A stretch of 64,000 nucleotides of DNA from contig DASQMX010000026.1 in assembly GCA_035645275.1 (NCBI GenBank), positions 1 to 64,000 of the forward strand, in the 5' to 3' direction. A program made the translations under genes and the position numbers. This document shows, piece by piece, positions 41,635 to 50,359 of the stretch. Position 1 is the first letter of the stretch. Every line of letters begins with the position of its first letter. The notes beneath the pieces were generated by a model. The model made no database searches. It was given only the letters and a program-made list of their open reading frames with translations, and was not told the origin of the DNA. The stretch is from Paranoxybacillus sp035645275. Lineage in GTDB: Bacteria; Bacillota; Bacilli; Bacillales; Anoxybacillaceae.

Positions 41635-43620
41635 TTATTTTGCAAAGTGTTTACGAATAAACTCAGGTGCGTACTGTTCGTCCATTCGTTCAATTTTTAC
41701 GTTAGAAGTTCCCTTATAATAAAACCCAATGATATATTCCGATATTTCATCATCCGAACCAACTTGCTGTAGACATTCCTCAAGCTGCTGGGAATTGTTA
41801 ATACGCAATGCGTCTTGATGTTGAGCGGCTTGTTCGAAATTGATTTCTCCATATCGGTTGCCTTCCTGGTTTTTAATGATAACGGCATGCGTAAAAGCAT
41901 CGGCTGTTTCCCTTGCTTTTAAAAAGCCGTTTTGCTTCAGCCATTCATCTAGGCGAGTGTACGATTTTTGCCAAGTAACTTCCATTCGTTCGTTGCCGTC
42001 CCACACTAATTCGATATGTCCCCACGGATAACGTCCGTCAAACCTTTGCTCTGCTGTTTCATGTTCCAATTCTGATTTCAATATAGCAACAAACTCTGCC
42101 ATTTGTTCTTTATCTGTTATAAACGTCGTTTCCGCCCATTCGCTGTGCGGTTGAATCATAATTTTATCAAGGCCGGATACATCTTGTTTCTTTAGCAATG
42201 GATAGTAAATTTGTTTATATTCTTTTGATTCAACAATCGGTTTATAGAAAGATTTATATTTTTCAAACGGAATGACATATGAGCGGACCACTTTGCTGCC
42301 GTCCTTTAACTCATAGCCAAATACAACGGGGCGGCTATTAAATGTTGTCTTCTTCACTAACTCTTTTTCTTTAATGATTTGCTGATGAAGCAAATAAATG
42401 TTTTTTATATTTTCCTTTGTCGCAAAAAACGGATTAGGAGAAACATACCCAAAGCGATCGTTGTATATAGCAACCGTTTTTTCCTCATTAAGATAGTAAA
42501 TCTCTTCACTAAAATAAACTCGTTCAATTTCCGCTAGCGAAGGAAGGCGCTTTTCATATCCTATTATGTCAATCTTTAAAAGAATACCAATAACTAACAT
42601 ACTAATCGCAAAATATAGATAACCTTTCCATTTATGAAAGACCCGCCATGTTTTTTCTAACATCATTTCCGCTACAAAATAACCGAGCGCTGAGGCTGTC
42701 GCATAACCAAACAAAATCCATGCGAAATGGTTTTGTGTTTCGCCAAAATATAACCCGCCGACAAGCATGAAGCAAAATGCAACTCCATATTTAAAAATCG
42801 GGCGAAGCGAGCGAAAGGCAATCGCTTGGCCGGCTGTTTCGATATCACGTTTTTTATACATCCATAAAGATAACGCCAAAAATACGATAATGAACACGAG
42901 ATAAGCAATGATTTCTCTCCATGTTAACGGGCGATGCGCCAGTTCAAACGCCCGAAACAGCGGAACAATTCTTTCTATATTTTGATTTAAATAATACTCG
43001 CTGGAAAAGCCGTATAAGAAATATTTGAGATTCATCACGACTAATACGGTAATGCCGGCTGGAAATACGAGCATAATATAAAACAAAACTCCCTGCAAAA
43101 CCGACATTCCTGTAACCATTCCAATAAACACGCTGGCAAAGAAAACAAGTAATTCGATTAAAAATGTCGTCCCGATCCACCGGGCTATTTCATAAGCTGA
43201 TAAAAAGGAGTCAAGGTCCAAAACGTTTTTCATGAATAAAAGGATAGCGGCAGTTATGACAATCGGGAGAAATAATATGAACAGTGAAAAACATAAGTGA
43301 TAATAAAACAAGGATGAGCGCCGAAATGGCAAACTATGAATATAATCAGCAGAGAGTTTGACATGCAAATAGCGAAAAATAAAAATCGCTAATAAAACAG
43401 GAATTGTAAACATAATGATCACTTGAAACTCATATGAAACGGAAAAGACATTTTTCCAATAAGTCTCATAATAGGGCCAACGCTCACTTGTGTAAATCAT
43501 CAAAATTTGCAATGGCAAGGCAAAACATAAAGTAAGAAGATGGACAATTCCAACCCAGCCCACGCTTCTTAGATTTTGTATGAAGATTCCGCGATTAAAC
43601 GATAATGTTTTCGATGGCAT
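41635..43620 (-). CDS. ABC transporter permease with large extracellular C-terminal domain
   Basis: A 661-residue protein from ATG 43620 (site GGGGGATG; overlaps the ATPase stop by 26 nt). The first half has about ten membrane segments in the ABC-2 style; a last segment near residue 360 is followed by about 290 soluble residues, probably outside the cell (DUF6449-like). Third gene of a GntR-ATPase-permease cassette similar to B. subtilis ytrABC, which is induced by wall-active antibiotics. Whether it senses or exports such agents is not known. Confidence 0.85.
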   Translation of the reverse strand: MPSKTLSFNRGIFIQNLRSVGWVGIVHLLTLCFALPLQILMIYTSERWPYYETYWKNVFSVSYEFQVIIMFTIPVLLAIFIFRYLHVKLSADYIHSLPFRRSSLFYYHLCFSLFILFLPIVITAAILLFMKNVLDLDSFLSAYEIARWIGTTFLIELLVFFASVFIGMVTGMSVLQGVLFYIMLVFPAGITVLVVMNLKYFLYGFSSEYYLNQNIERIVPLFRAFELAHRPLTWREIIAYLVFIIVFLALSLWMYKKRDIETAGQAIAFRSLRPIFKYGVAFCFMLVGGLYFGETQNHFAWILFGYATASALGYFVAEMMLEKTWRVFHKWKGYLYFAISMLVIGILLKIDIIGYEKRLPSLAEIERVYFSEEIYYLNEEKTVAIYNDRFGYVSPNPFFATKENIKNIYLLHQQIIKEKELVKKTTFNSRPVVFGYELKDGSKVVRSYVIPFEKYKSFYKPIVESKEYKQIYYPLLKKQDVSGLDKIMIQPHSEWAETTFITDKEQMAEFVAILKSELEHETAEQRFDGRYPWGHIELVWDGNERMEVTWQKSYTRLDEWLKQNGFLKARETADAFTHAVIIKNQEGNRYGEINFEQAAQHQDALRINNSQQLEECLQQVGSDDEISEYIIGFYYKGTSNVKIERMDEQYAPEFIRKHFAK

Positions 43621-44494
43621 AACCGACATCCCCCATTTCGTAAATAAAGATTTCTTCCAATGTAAGCGGCAGCATATCAAAGATGGCAGGTTCGAATTTT
43701 TTTACATGTGATACAACGTGTTCTTCCTTTCCACGGACAATGCTTAACAGAACGCTTCCCCGTTGTTCTTTGTATAGAACGTTTAATCCTTCCAAAAAGA
43801 GCGAAGGCACCTTTCCTTTAAACGCAACTTGAATTTTATGAACGTCAGATTTTAAATCATCTAATGCTTTTTCAATGATAAGTTCACCTTTATGCATAAT
43901 TCCAATCGAATCGCAAAGGTCTTCGACTTCCCTTAGATTATGAGAAGAAATAACAACTGTCATTTCTCTTTCCGCCACATCTTGCACAAGCAAGTTTTTC
44001 ACCTTTTGCCGCATGACCGCATCTAACCCATCGAGCGGTTCGTCTAAAACAAACACGTCAGGCATCGCTGAAAATGCGAGCCAAAACGCCACCTGCCTCT
44101 GCATCCCTTTCGATAGACGATGGATTTTTTTATGAACGTCGATTGGGAACATTTCTTTTAGCTTTTGAAAACGTTCTTCATTCCACGATGGATAGATATT
44201 TTTATAAAAGTGTGCCATTTGTTGGATCGTCGTGTGCGGAAAAAAATATAAGGCATCAGGCATAAAAATTAGTTTTTTCTTCACGTTGACATTTTCAAAG
44301 ACTGGCTCGTTATCGATGAGAATGTCACCGGCATCTTGTTTATAAATTCCGGCAATCAGTTTTAAAAGCGTCGTTTTTCCAGCGCCATTTGAACCAAGTA
44401 ATCCGTAAATGGAACCTTTTTGTATATGAAGGGTGAGCCTTTTTATCACCTCTAAATCTTCAAACTCTTTGCGTACATTACTGATTTGGATCAT
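43595..44494 (-). CDS. ABC transporter ATPase (YtrB-like)
   Basis: A 299-residue ATPase from ATG 44494, preceded by AAGGGGGG. Walker A LLGSNGAGKTT, signature RLSKGMQRQV, Walker B VFVLDEPLDGLD and H-loop ISSHNLRE are intact. The C-terminal 85 residues are a family-specific extension (LKSDVHKIQVAFKG…). The gene overlaps the GntR stop by 17 nt and the permease start by 26 nt, so the cassette is translated as a unit. Confidence 0.9.
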   Translation of the reverse strand: MIQISNVRKEFEDLEVIKRLTLHIQKGSIYGLLGSNGAGKTTLLKLIAGIYKQDAGDILIDNEPVFENVNVKKKLIFMPDALYFFPHTTIQQMAHFYKNIYPSWNEERFQKLKEMFPIDVHKKIHRLSKGMQRQVAFWLAFSAMPDVFVLDEPLDGLDAVMRQKVKNLLVQDVAEREMTVVISSHNLREVEDLCDSIGIMHKGELIIEKALDDLKSDVHKIQVAFKGKVPSLFLEGLNVLYKEQRGSVLLSIVRGKEEHVVSHVKKFEPAIFDMLPLTLEEIFIYEMGDVGYAIENIIV

Positions 44495-44876
44495 CACTTG
44501 TCCCCCCTTTAACAGACTGTTCCGCGATTTCAAGCAATGACAAAATGTCCTCTTTTTTCATTCCTAAATAGAGCGCCTCGGAAATGAGTTTAATTAAGTC
44601 ATTTTTCATTTTTTCCACCTTTTCTTTGTTCATCGTTATCGCCTGCGGGGCAACAAAGCTCCCCTTCCCCGGAACAGAGTAAATATAACCTTGATGCTCA
44701 AGCTCGCGATACGCCTTTTGAATCGTGTTTGGATTGATTGTTAATTCTTTTGCGAGCGAACGGACAGATGGAAGCTGTTCATCCGCTTTCAATACTTCAT
44801 GAATAATTAACTCTTTTAACTTTTCAACCAACTGCTCATAAATCGGTTTACGGCTGCGAATGTCTAAATCAAACAT
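44478..44876 (-). CDS. GntR-family regulator, YtrA subfamily
   Basis: A 132-residue repressor with an N-terminal winged helix (KPIYEQLVEKLKELI; LPSVRSLAKELTINPNTIQKAYRELEHQGYIY) and a short helical tail of about 55 residues, the sign of the YtrA subfamily, which has no ligand domain and usually controls ABC cassettes next to it. First gene of the three-gene unit. The start follows AAAAAGGAGGGCGACG. Effector unknown. Confidence 0.92.
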   Translation of the reverse strand: MFDLDIRSRKPIYEQLVEKLKELIIHEVLKADEQLPSVRSLAKELTINPNTIQKAYRELEHQGYIYSVPGKGSFVAPQAITMNKEKVEKMKNDLIKLISEALYLGMKKEDILSLLEIAEQSVKGGTSDDPNQ

Positions 44877-45009
44877 CGTCGCCCTCCTTTTTATGGAATA
44901 TGAATACCCGTATGATGTGTATTAACTGTATTATATTATTTAATACAATTATAATTATATATAATTTTCTAAAAATTTCAACTCTGTATTTGTAAAATTA
45001 TTGAAAATA

Positions 45010-45038
45010 AAAAAGAAACAACCTAATTTGGTCGTTTC
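45010..45038 (-). terminator. Hairpin with T run after the DUF421 remnant
   Basis: Minus strand GAAACGACC and GGTTGTTTC pair around 6 nt, then TTTTTTATTTTC. It would stop transcripts from the decayed gene above. Confidence 0.7.
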
Positions 45039-45076
45039 TCTCTTATTAGTGTGGTACCACGATAATTAGCCGTATA

Positions 45077-45290
45077 CTATTGTGAAGATCTCGATTCTGT
45101 TTGATGATAGGTTTGTACAAATAACCCATCTCCTTCTAGCCATTCCGACAAAAAGACATCTTTATAATTGGGTACGCCATGAACCAACAGTTAAATGTAA
45201 ACGGTGTAATTTGATTAATCATTTTCCTTCCTACAAATTGACAATGATAAATCCTATTACAAGCTCCAGCGTTAAATAGAGAATCTTCAT
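45077..45290 (-). pseudogene. DUF421 (YetF-like) membrane protein remnant
   Basis: From ATG 45290 (site AACAGGGGTC) the frame gives MKILYLTLELVIGFIIVNL and stops; in the next frame QFVGRKMINQITPFTFN continues the family (…GKRQIGQLTPFDF…), and a third piece, KDVFLSEWLEGDGLFVQ, resembles the C-terminal domain ending at TAG 45077. Most of the roughly 220-residue protein is missing. DUF421 proteins are small membrane proteins of the spore or vegetative membrane. Confidence 0.65.
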
Positions 45291-45482
45291 AGTTTTGACC
45301 CCTGTTAATTGTTGTTTCACTTTTCTTTATTGCCAAATCCACTTAACAATAATCGTGTTTTTTGAGCTCACATCGAAAATTTTCAAAATTATACAAAATA
45401 TATTACGCGATTTTCTCCCCTTTTTTGTTTACACTCATTCATGATAAGTCTTTAAGGGATAAGGTGAAATGATACATAAAAT

Positions 45483-45523
45483 AAAAAGGATGTTGTGATA
45501 CCAAAAACACAACATCCTTTCTT
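45483..45523. terminator. Terminator of the EamA gene pair
   Basis: AAAGGATGTTGTG and CACAACATCCTTT pair around 10 nt; TTTTAT follows on the minus strand. Confidence 0.85.
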
Positions 45524-45552
45524 GTCATTTTGTTTCCTATGCCGTATTTTTT

Positions 45553-46497
45553 CTAAAAACTGCAATCTTTATTATACAAATTGCTTTTCGCTTTTTCTTT
45601 TTTTAGTGATAAAATGAACACAGTCAAAATAATGCACAGACCGCCGATGGCTTGAAATATCCCAAATGTAACATTGAGAAAAACTATCGAGGCAATAACG
45701 GCGGATAATGGTTCAACACTCGATAGTAAGCTTGATTCAGTGGGTGATAAATGACGAATGCTCTCAACAAATAACCAGAAAGCCAATAATGTACCAAAAA
45801 AGACAACAAATATAATTAACAGCCATGTATCAATTCCCCATACAATGTTTGAAACAGTAGCCGGAAATGTAATAAGAGTCATACTCGCACCGCCAATCAG
45901 CATGCCCCAGCCAACAACAACCAGCGAATGCCACTTTTTTAAAAGTTGCGCCGATGAAAGGGTATAAAACGCTAAAGTAATACCGGATAATCCCCCCCAT
46001 ACAATCGAGACAAACGATACTTGTAACCCTTCTGTTGAACCGTTCGTAATTAATAAAAATGTGCCAAGCATTGCCAATAAAACAGCGAGCCAAACTTCTT
46101 TTGACGGCTTTGTTTGTTCTTTAAGTATCGTATAAAGAACTATATAAACCGGTGCTAAATATTGTAATAAAGTTGCCGTAGCCGCATTTCCTGTAGCGAT
46201 TGAAGCAAAATACGTATACTGAACCCCCAGCATGCCAACGATCCCAAAAACAAGTAAATGAATTCGATGTTTCTTATCAGCCCATATGGATTGCGGTTTT
46301 AATCCTTTTAATGCGCTCACAATTAACAAGCCAATACCGGAAATAAGCATTCTTACCACCACAAGCCACTCGGCGGTCATATGTTTTTCTTGAAAAAGGA
46401 TTTGCGCTGCTGTCCCTGAAAGTCCCCAAAGTGCAGAACCCGTTATCACCATCATGAGACCCTTTGCACGATTTGGCATCTTTTGTGCTAACTCCAT
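45553..46497 (-). CDS. EamA family (DMT) transporter
   Basis: A 314-residue membrane protein with ten segments in two EamA repeats (GSALWGLSGTAAQILF near the start; LSGITLAFYTLSSAQLL in the middle). Such proteins export amino acids or metabolites. ATG 46497 follows AAGAAGGAACAGAC; an upstream frame from 46548 is unlikely. It lies 58 nt after another EamA gene on the same strand, and both end at the terminator near 45500. Substrate unknown. Confidence 0.88.
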   Translation of the reverse strand: MELAQKMPNRAKGLMMVITGSALWGLSGTAAQILFQEKHMTAEWLVVVRMLISGIGLLIVSALKGLKPQSIWADKKHRIHLLVFGIVGMLGVQYTYFASIATGNAATATLLQYLAPVYIVLYTILKEQTKPSKEVWLAVLLAMLGTFLLITNGSTEGLQVSFVSIVWGGLSGITLAFYTLSSAQLLKKWHSLVVVGWGMLIGGASMTLITFPATVSNIVWGIDTWLLIIFVVFFGTLLAFWLFVESIRHLSPTESSLLSSVEPLSAVIASIVFLNVTFGIFQAIGGLCIILTVFILSLKKEKAKSNLYNKDCSF

Positions 46498-46555
46498 GTC
46501 TGTTCCTTCTTCCTTTATATCTTTTTTAACAGAAAAAAATAGTTCCATTTAAAGG

Positions 46556-47443
46556 CTATTCTTCATTTTGTTTTGCCACCACAATGAATGCGCTAACTAG
46601 GATAAACAAGCCTCCGATAAAAAAGTTTTTATCTAAATGTTCTCCGAGTAAAAGCCAGCCGAAAAACGAGCCGACAAGCGGCTGAAAAAAGAAAAACAAT
46701 GAGCCAATTCCCGCATCCATCAATTCCATTCCTTTATTCCAAAGGAAAAATGCTCCAGTCGTAGAAACAATGCCAAGATAAAGAATTCCCAATATTACAT
46801 AAGTGTTATTAAGTATCATCTCATTTGACTGAAGCTCCCACACCGCTAGTGGTGCCGTGAAGAAAATCGCAAAAAGAATAGCGTACGTTGTGATTGTCAA
46901 AATGGAAAAACGGAAAGATGCCAGCTTAACGTACACAGATAGCAAAGCCCAAGTAACAGCTGCACCAACTAAAATGATACTCCCCCAAAAAGAGTGAGCT
47001 GTATTTTCCTTAAAACCAATGACAATCACAACCCCGACGGTTGCAAAGAAAAGGGCCGCTAGCTTTCTAATCGTGATCGATTCTTTTAAAACAAGTTTTG
47101 CAAACAAAACAATAAACGCTGGTGTGGCAGATGTAATAAGTGCACCGGTATGGGCATCGGACAATTTTGTTCCGATAAACTGTAAGGAAATCGAGACAAA
47201 ATAACCGATAAAACCAATCCATGCGAACAACATCCAATCGTTTTTTTGAAAACGTAAACGAGTCTTATTGCGTTGCGTTATTTTTAAGATCGAAAACAAC
47301 ACGGCAAATGCGATGATATAACGAAACAAGACTAATGTGAGCGGCGGCACAAAATCGAGCACATATTTGCTGACAACATACATTCCGCCCCATATACTTG
47401 CCGCCAATGATAGATAGACTGCACCTAAAAAATGATTTTTCAC
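46556..47443 (-). CDS. EamA family (DMT) transporter behind a leader-peptide switch
   Basis: A 295-residue ten-segment transporter (LAASIWGGMYVVSKYVL; LLSVYVKLASF). The GTG at 47443 is preceded by GGAGG at 9 nt and is preferred over an ATG at 47485 that lacks a site. The ribosome site is inside a set of competing hairpins downstream of a 17-codon leader, so expression is probably controlled at translation. Could export an amino acid or antibiotic-like compound; substrate is unknown. Not homologous enough with the next gene to be a recent duplicate. Confidence 0.88.
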   Translation of the reverse strand: MKNHFLGAVYLSLAASIWGGMYVVSKYVLDFVPPLTLVLFRYIIAFAVLFSILKITQRNKTRLRFQKNDWMLFAWIGFIGYFVSISLQFIGTKLSDAHTGALITSATPAFIVLFAKLVLKESITIRKLAALFFATVGVVIVIGFKENTAHSFWGSIILVGAAVTWALLSVYVKLASFRFSILTITTYAILFAIFFTAPLAVWELQSNEMILNNTYVILGILYLGIVSTTGAFFLWNKGMELMDAGIGSLFFFFQPLVGSFFGWLLLGEHLDKNFFIGGLFILVSAFIVVAKQNEE

Positions 47444-47452
47444 GATAAACAA

Positions 47453-47530
47453 CCTCCGTCTTTTAAGGGAATTAAGAGCGTACATCCCTAAGACGAGGTG
47501 AAAATATTTCTACTGTTCCCCTCGTCTTAG
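47453..47530 (-). promoter_or_regulatory. Three-arm translational attenuator for the EamA gene
   Basis: Arm 1 CTAAGACGAGG (47530-47520) overlaps the leader stop and pairs perfectly with arm 2 CCTCGTCTTAG (47498-47488). Arm 2, extended to AGGGA, can instead pair with arm 3 TCCCTTAAAAGACGGAGG (47470-47453), which includes the Shine-Dalgarno GGAGG. The two pairings exclude each other. Confidence 0.7.
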
Positions 47531-47580
47531 AAGCGAACAGCAGGCTGATCGTTTTCAAACAAATCAAAATAAATTCTCAT
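47527..47580 (-). CDS. 17-residue leader peptide (uORF)
   Basis: ATG 47580 follows AAGGGGGATCACG, a strong ribosome site, and encodes MRIYFDLFENDQPAVRF, then TAA. The stop codon lies in arm 1 of the switch before the EamA gene. The site strength and placement are those of an attenuation leader such as those of erm and cat genes. The sensed signal is unknown. Confidence 0.65.
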   Translation of the reverse strand: MRIYFDLFENDQPAVRF

Positions 47581-47744
47581 CGTGATCCCCCTTTTATCTT
47601 TTTGTTTCATTGTATCAAATCGCCGAAAAATAAACATTAATAATTTCCGTATTATTCCATATGTTCCCGTGAATAGAATACTTCCTACGTTTTTGGAAAA
47701 AATAGTAGACTAGTTAGCAATTCACCTAAAGAAAGGTGTTCTCT

Positions 47745-48833
47745 GTGAATTATAATCTGTTGAATCCAGTACAACTGCTTTGTGTGTTTATGTTATCGAT
47801 TGGGATAATGAATCATGTTATTGTGCTCCCGTTGCTATTACAAGCGGCCGGTCGTGATGCGTGGATTTCAGCCATCATAACCCTTGTTGCATTGCCATTA
47901 TGGCTTCCGGTTTTATATTTTGTCATGAAGCAATCCAAGCAAATGAATTTATTCTTATGGTTAAAAACAGAATTTAACAGTGTCATTGCATATTTCGTGG
48001 CGATTCTTGGAAGTCTATTATTACTTGTTATGGGCTATGTTTCGCTCAACGACACGGCTACGTTTACTACCACTACCTACTTATCAGCTACACCCGATTG
48101 GGTCGTTTTGTTAATTCTAACAGCAATGTGCTTTTATAACGCCTATTATGGTATACCATCCATCGCAAAAACGGCGGTCATCATTTTCCCGTTTGTCATT
48201 ATTTTTGGGTTTACAGTTATGTTCGCAACGATGCCGCATAAAGATTATTCATTGTTAAAGCCAATCATGGAAAATGGCTTTACTCCTGTTTTAAAAGGAA
48301 TGATCTATACAGGTGCCGGATATACAGAAATTTTTACCATTCTATTTGTGCAACATTATCTTCAAGCCCGTCTTTCTTTTAGAACACTTTTAATCATTGG
48401 TTTTCTCACCTCAAGCTTAACCATTGGTCCAACGATTGGTGCGATTATTGAGTTTGGACCGAAAGAAGCAGCGAATTTACGTTTCCCTGCCTTCGAAGAA
48501 TGGCGGTTAATCAAATCAGGAACCTACATTGAATATCTTAGTTTTCTTGCTACTTATCAGTGGATGGCTGGAGCGTTTATCCGAATTTCCTTGGTTACTG
48601 CGCTTATACCAGAGCTGTTTAATATAACGGATAAAAAGACACGATTATGGATTTTGATTGTTATTTATATCATCATTTTTTTATCATCATCATTAATTCC
48701 AATCAGTGATGACAAATTTTTAGATTTTCTATATCAATTTGTTCTACCGCTTTCGTTACTATTCATTCTATCTCTCTCTTTGTTTATTGGGATATTGGCA
48801 CTCATTTCATATTTTAAAAAGAGGAGAGCTTAA
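47745..48833 (+). CDS. Spore germinant receptor B subunit (GerXB)
   Basis: A 362-residue APC-type membrane protein, the GerAB/GerBB class that binds germinants in the inner spore membrane. About ten segments; LNPVQLLCVFMLSIGIMNH at the start. GTG 47745 follows AAAGGTG at 6 nt. First of three genes; the A subunit gene starts two bases after its stop. Here B comes first, whereas gerA, gerB and gerK operons start with A. Specific germinant unknown. Confidence 0.92.
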   Translation: MNYNLLNPVQLLCVFMLSIGIMNHVIVLPLLLQAAGRDAWISAIITLVALPLWLPVLYFVMKQSKQMNLFLWLKTEFNSVIAYFVAILGSLLLLVMGYVSLNDTATFTTTTYLSATPDWVVLLILTAMCFYNAYYGIPSIAKTAVIIFPFVIIFGFTVMFATMPHKDYSLLKPIMENGFTPVLKGMIYTGAGYTEIFTILFVQHYLQARLSFRTLLIIGFLTSSLTIGPTIGAIIEFGPKEAANLRFPAFEEWRLIKSGTYIEYLSFLATYQWMAGAFIRISLVTALIPELFNITDKKTRLWILIVIYIIIFLSSSLIPISDDKFLDFLYQFVLPLSLLFILSLSLFIGILALISYFKKRRA

Positions 48834-48835
48834 TC

Positions 48836-50359
48836 ATGCAAATTCCTTCAAGAGCACCACTAATTAGAAATAATAATGATCATAGTGGACAGGAAACGCT
48901 GATCATTTCCGAGCAAACTTTGCGCGATCATTTTTCTAATTGTAAAGATGTCGCGATTCTTACCTCGACAATTCAACCGGCAAAAACCGCTAGCGGCACG
49001 CTGACCTTAGTGTTTGTCTATTGCGAGGAGCTGTGTGACACCCAGATTATGAAACAAGTTATATTTCCAATGTTTAGCAAAATGTGCCGTGAATATCCTT
49101 GCCAGTCGGTGGAGGAAATTGAAACAAACAAACTGATGCCAATGGAGTTGCTTGGAAAAGAAGTGCTGATTGATGATCTGAACTATCTTGTCTTTAGCGG
49201 TGATTTATTAGTTTACTTTCAAGAAGCGGACGTTTTATATTCCCTTACGCTCGCCAATCCTCCGAACCGCAACCCGGAAGAGCCGAACACAGAAGTGTCC
49301 ATTCGCGGTCCGAAAGACGGTTTTATTGAAGAAATTTCGAAAAACGTCGCGCTCATCCGCAAGCGAGTTAAATCTCATAAGCTGTTTTATGAACAATTTA
49401 TCGTTGGAACAAGAAGCCAAACAAAAGTAGGATTATTGTACGTTGATGACATCGCGAATCGTGAAATGATTCATGAGGTTAAAAAAAGAATTTTACAGTT
49501 AAATATTGATTCCGTAACGAGTACCAACCAGGTGGAAGCGCTGATTGGCGACAGACGGTTCCCGCTATTTCCGTTATTTGCATACACAGGACGCCCAGAT
49601 TTTGCAGCGAATTGTTTATTAAATGGAAGATTTATCATCTTATTAGACGGTGCTCCTACCGCCATTATTGGCCCAGGAACCTTAACATTTTTACTGAATA
49701 CATCCGAAGATAATGTTACAGAATCTTTCTTCGTCGTTTTTCAGAGATTCCTTCGCTTAATGGGAATTTCCTTTGCCATTTATTTACCCGGATTTTGGGT
49801 CTCCTTATTAACGTATCATCAAGACGAACTACCATTCACTCTCTTAGCAACCGTTATGCTTTCAAGGCAAGGAGTGCCGTTATCTGTTCCATTAGAAATG
49901 TTTATCATGCTAGGATTGTTCGAAATCTTTAAAGAAGCGGGTATGCGCTTGCCGTTAGCGATCGGTCAAACGTTATCGGTTGTCGGTGGATTGATTATTG
50001 GGCAATCAGCTGTCAACGCTGGATTGTCCACACCGGGAAGCCTTGTTGTATCGGCGATTTCCACTATCTCCACGTTTACATTAGTAAATCAAAACTTGTC
50101 GGCAACCGTGACGTTGATGCGTTTTATTGTCTTACTCTCTTCTTCTGTACTAGGGTTATTTGGGTTTATCGCTTCTTTATTTATCCTTTTAACATACACA
50201 GCCAATTTAACAACATTTGGAATACCATATCTTACCCCGCTCTCCCCTCCAACCATGGATATTTGGAAAGTCGTAACCCCGAATGGGTGGAAAAAATTCA
50301 AAAAGAGAGCGGGTTTGCTAAAACCGCAGGACGATACACCAAAGGGGGAAGCCAATTGA
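48836..50359 (+). CDS. Spore germinant receptor A subunit (GerXA)
   Basis: A 507-residue GerA-family protein: soluble N-terminal domain (about 1-290, with SIRGPKDGFIEEISKNVALIR and VGTRSQTKVGLLYVDDIAN) and a C-terminal membrane part with several segments (from GISFAIYLPGFWVSLLTYH). Forms the receptor complex with the B and C subunits and has been proposed to form the germination channel. Starts after AGGAGAGCTTAATC. Overlaps the C gene by four bases. Confidence 0.95.
   Translation: MQIPSRAPLIRNNNDHSGQETLIISEQTLRDHFSNCKDVAILTSTIQPAKTASGTLTLVFVYCEELCDTQIMKQVIFPMFSKMCREYPCQSVEEIETNKLMPMELLGKEVLIDDLNYLVFSGDLLVYFQEADVLYSLTLANPPNRNPEEPNTEVSIRGPKDGFIEEISKNVALIRKRVKSHKLFYEQFIVGTRSQTKVGLLYVDDIANREMIHEVKKRILQLNIDSVTSTNQVEALIGDRRFPLFPLFAYTGRPDFAANCLLNGRFIILLDGAPTAIIGPGTLTFLLNTSEDNVTESFFVVFQRFLRLMGISFAIYLPGFWVSLLTYHQDELPFTLLATVMLSRQGVPLSVPLEMFIMLGLFEIFKEAGMRLPLAIGQTLSVVGGLIIGQSAVNAGLSTPGSLVVSAISTISTFTLVNQNLSATVTLMRFIVLLSSSVLGLFGFIASLFILLTYTANLTTFGIPYLTPLSPPTMDIWKVVTPNGWKKFKKRAGLLKPQDDTPKGEAN

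Noticed and set aside
45051..45060. T-box riboswitch
   Set aside because: Only a GTGGTACCACG core; no specifier loop, no competing terminator, and no amino acid gene downstream.
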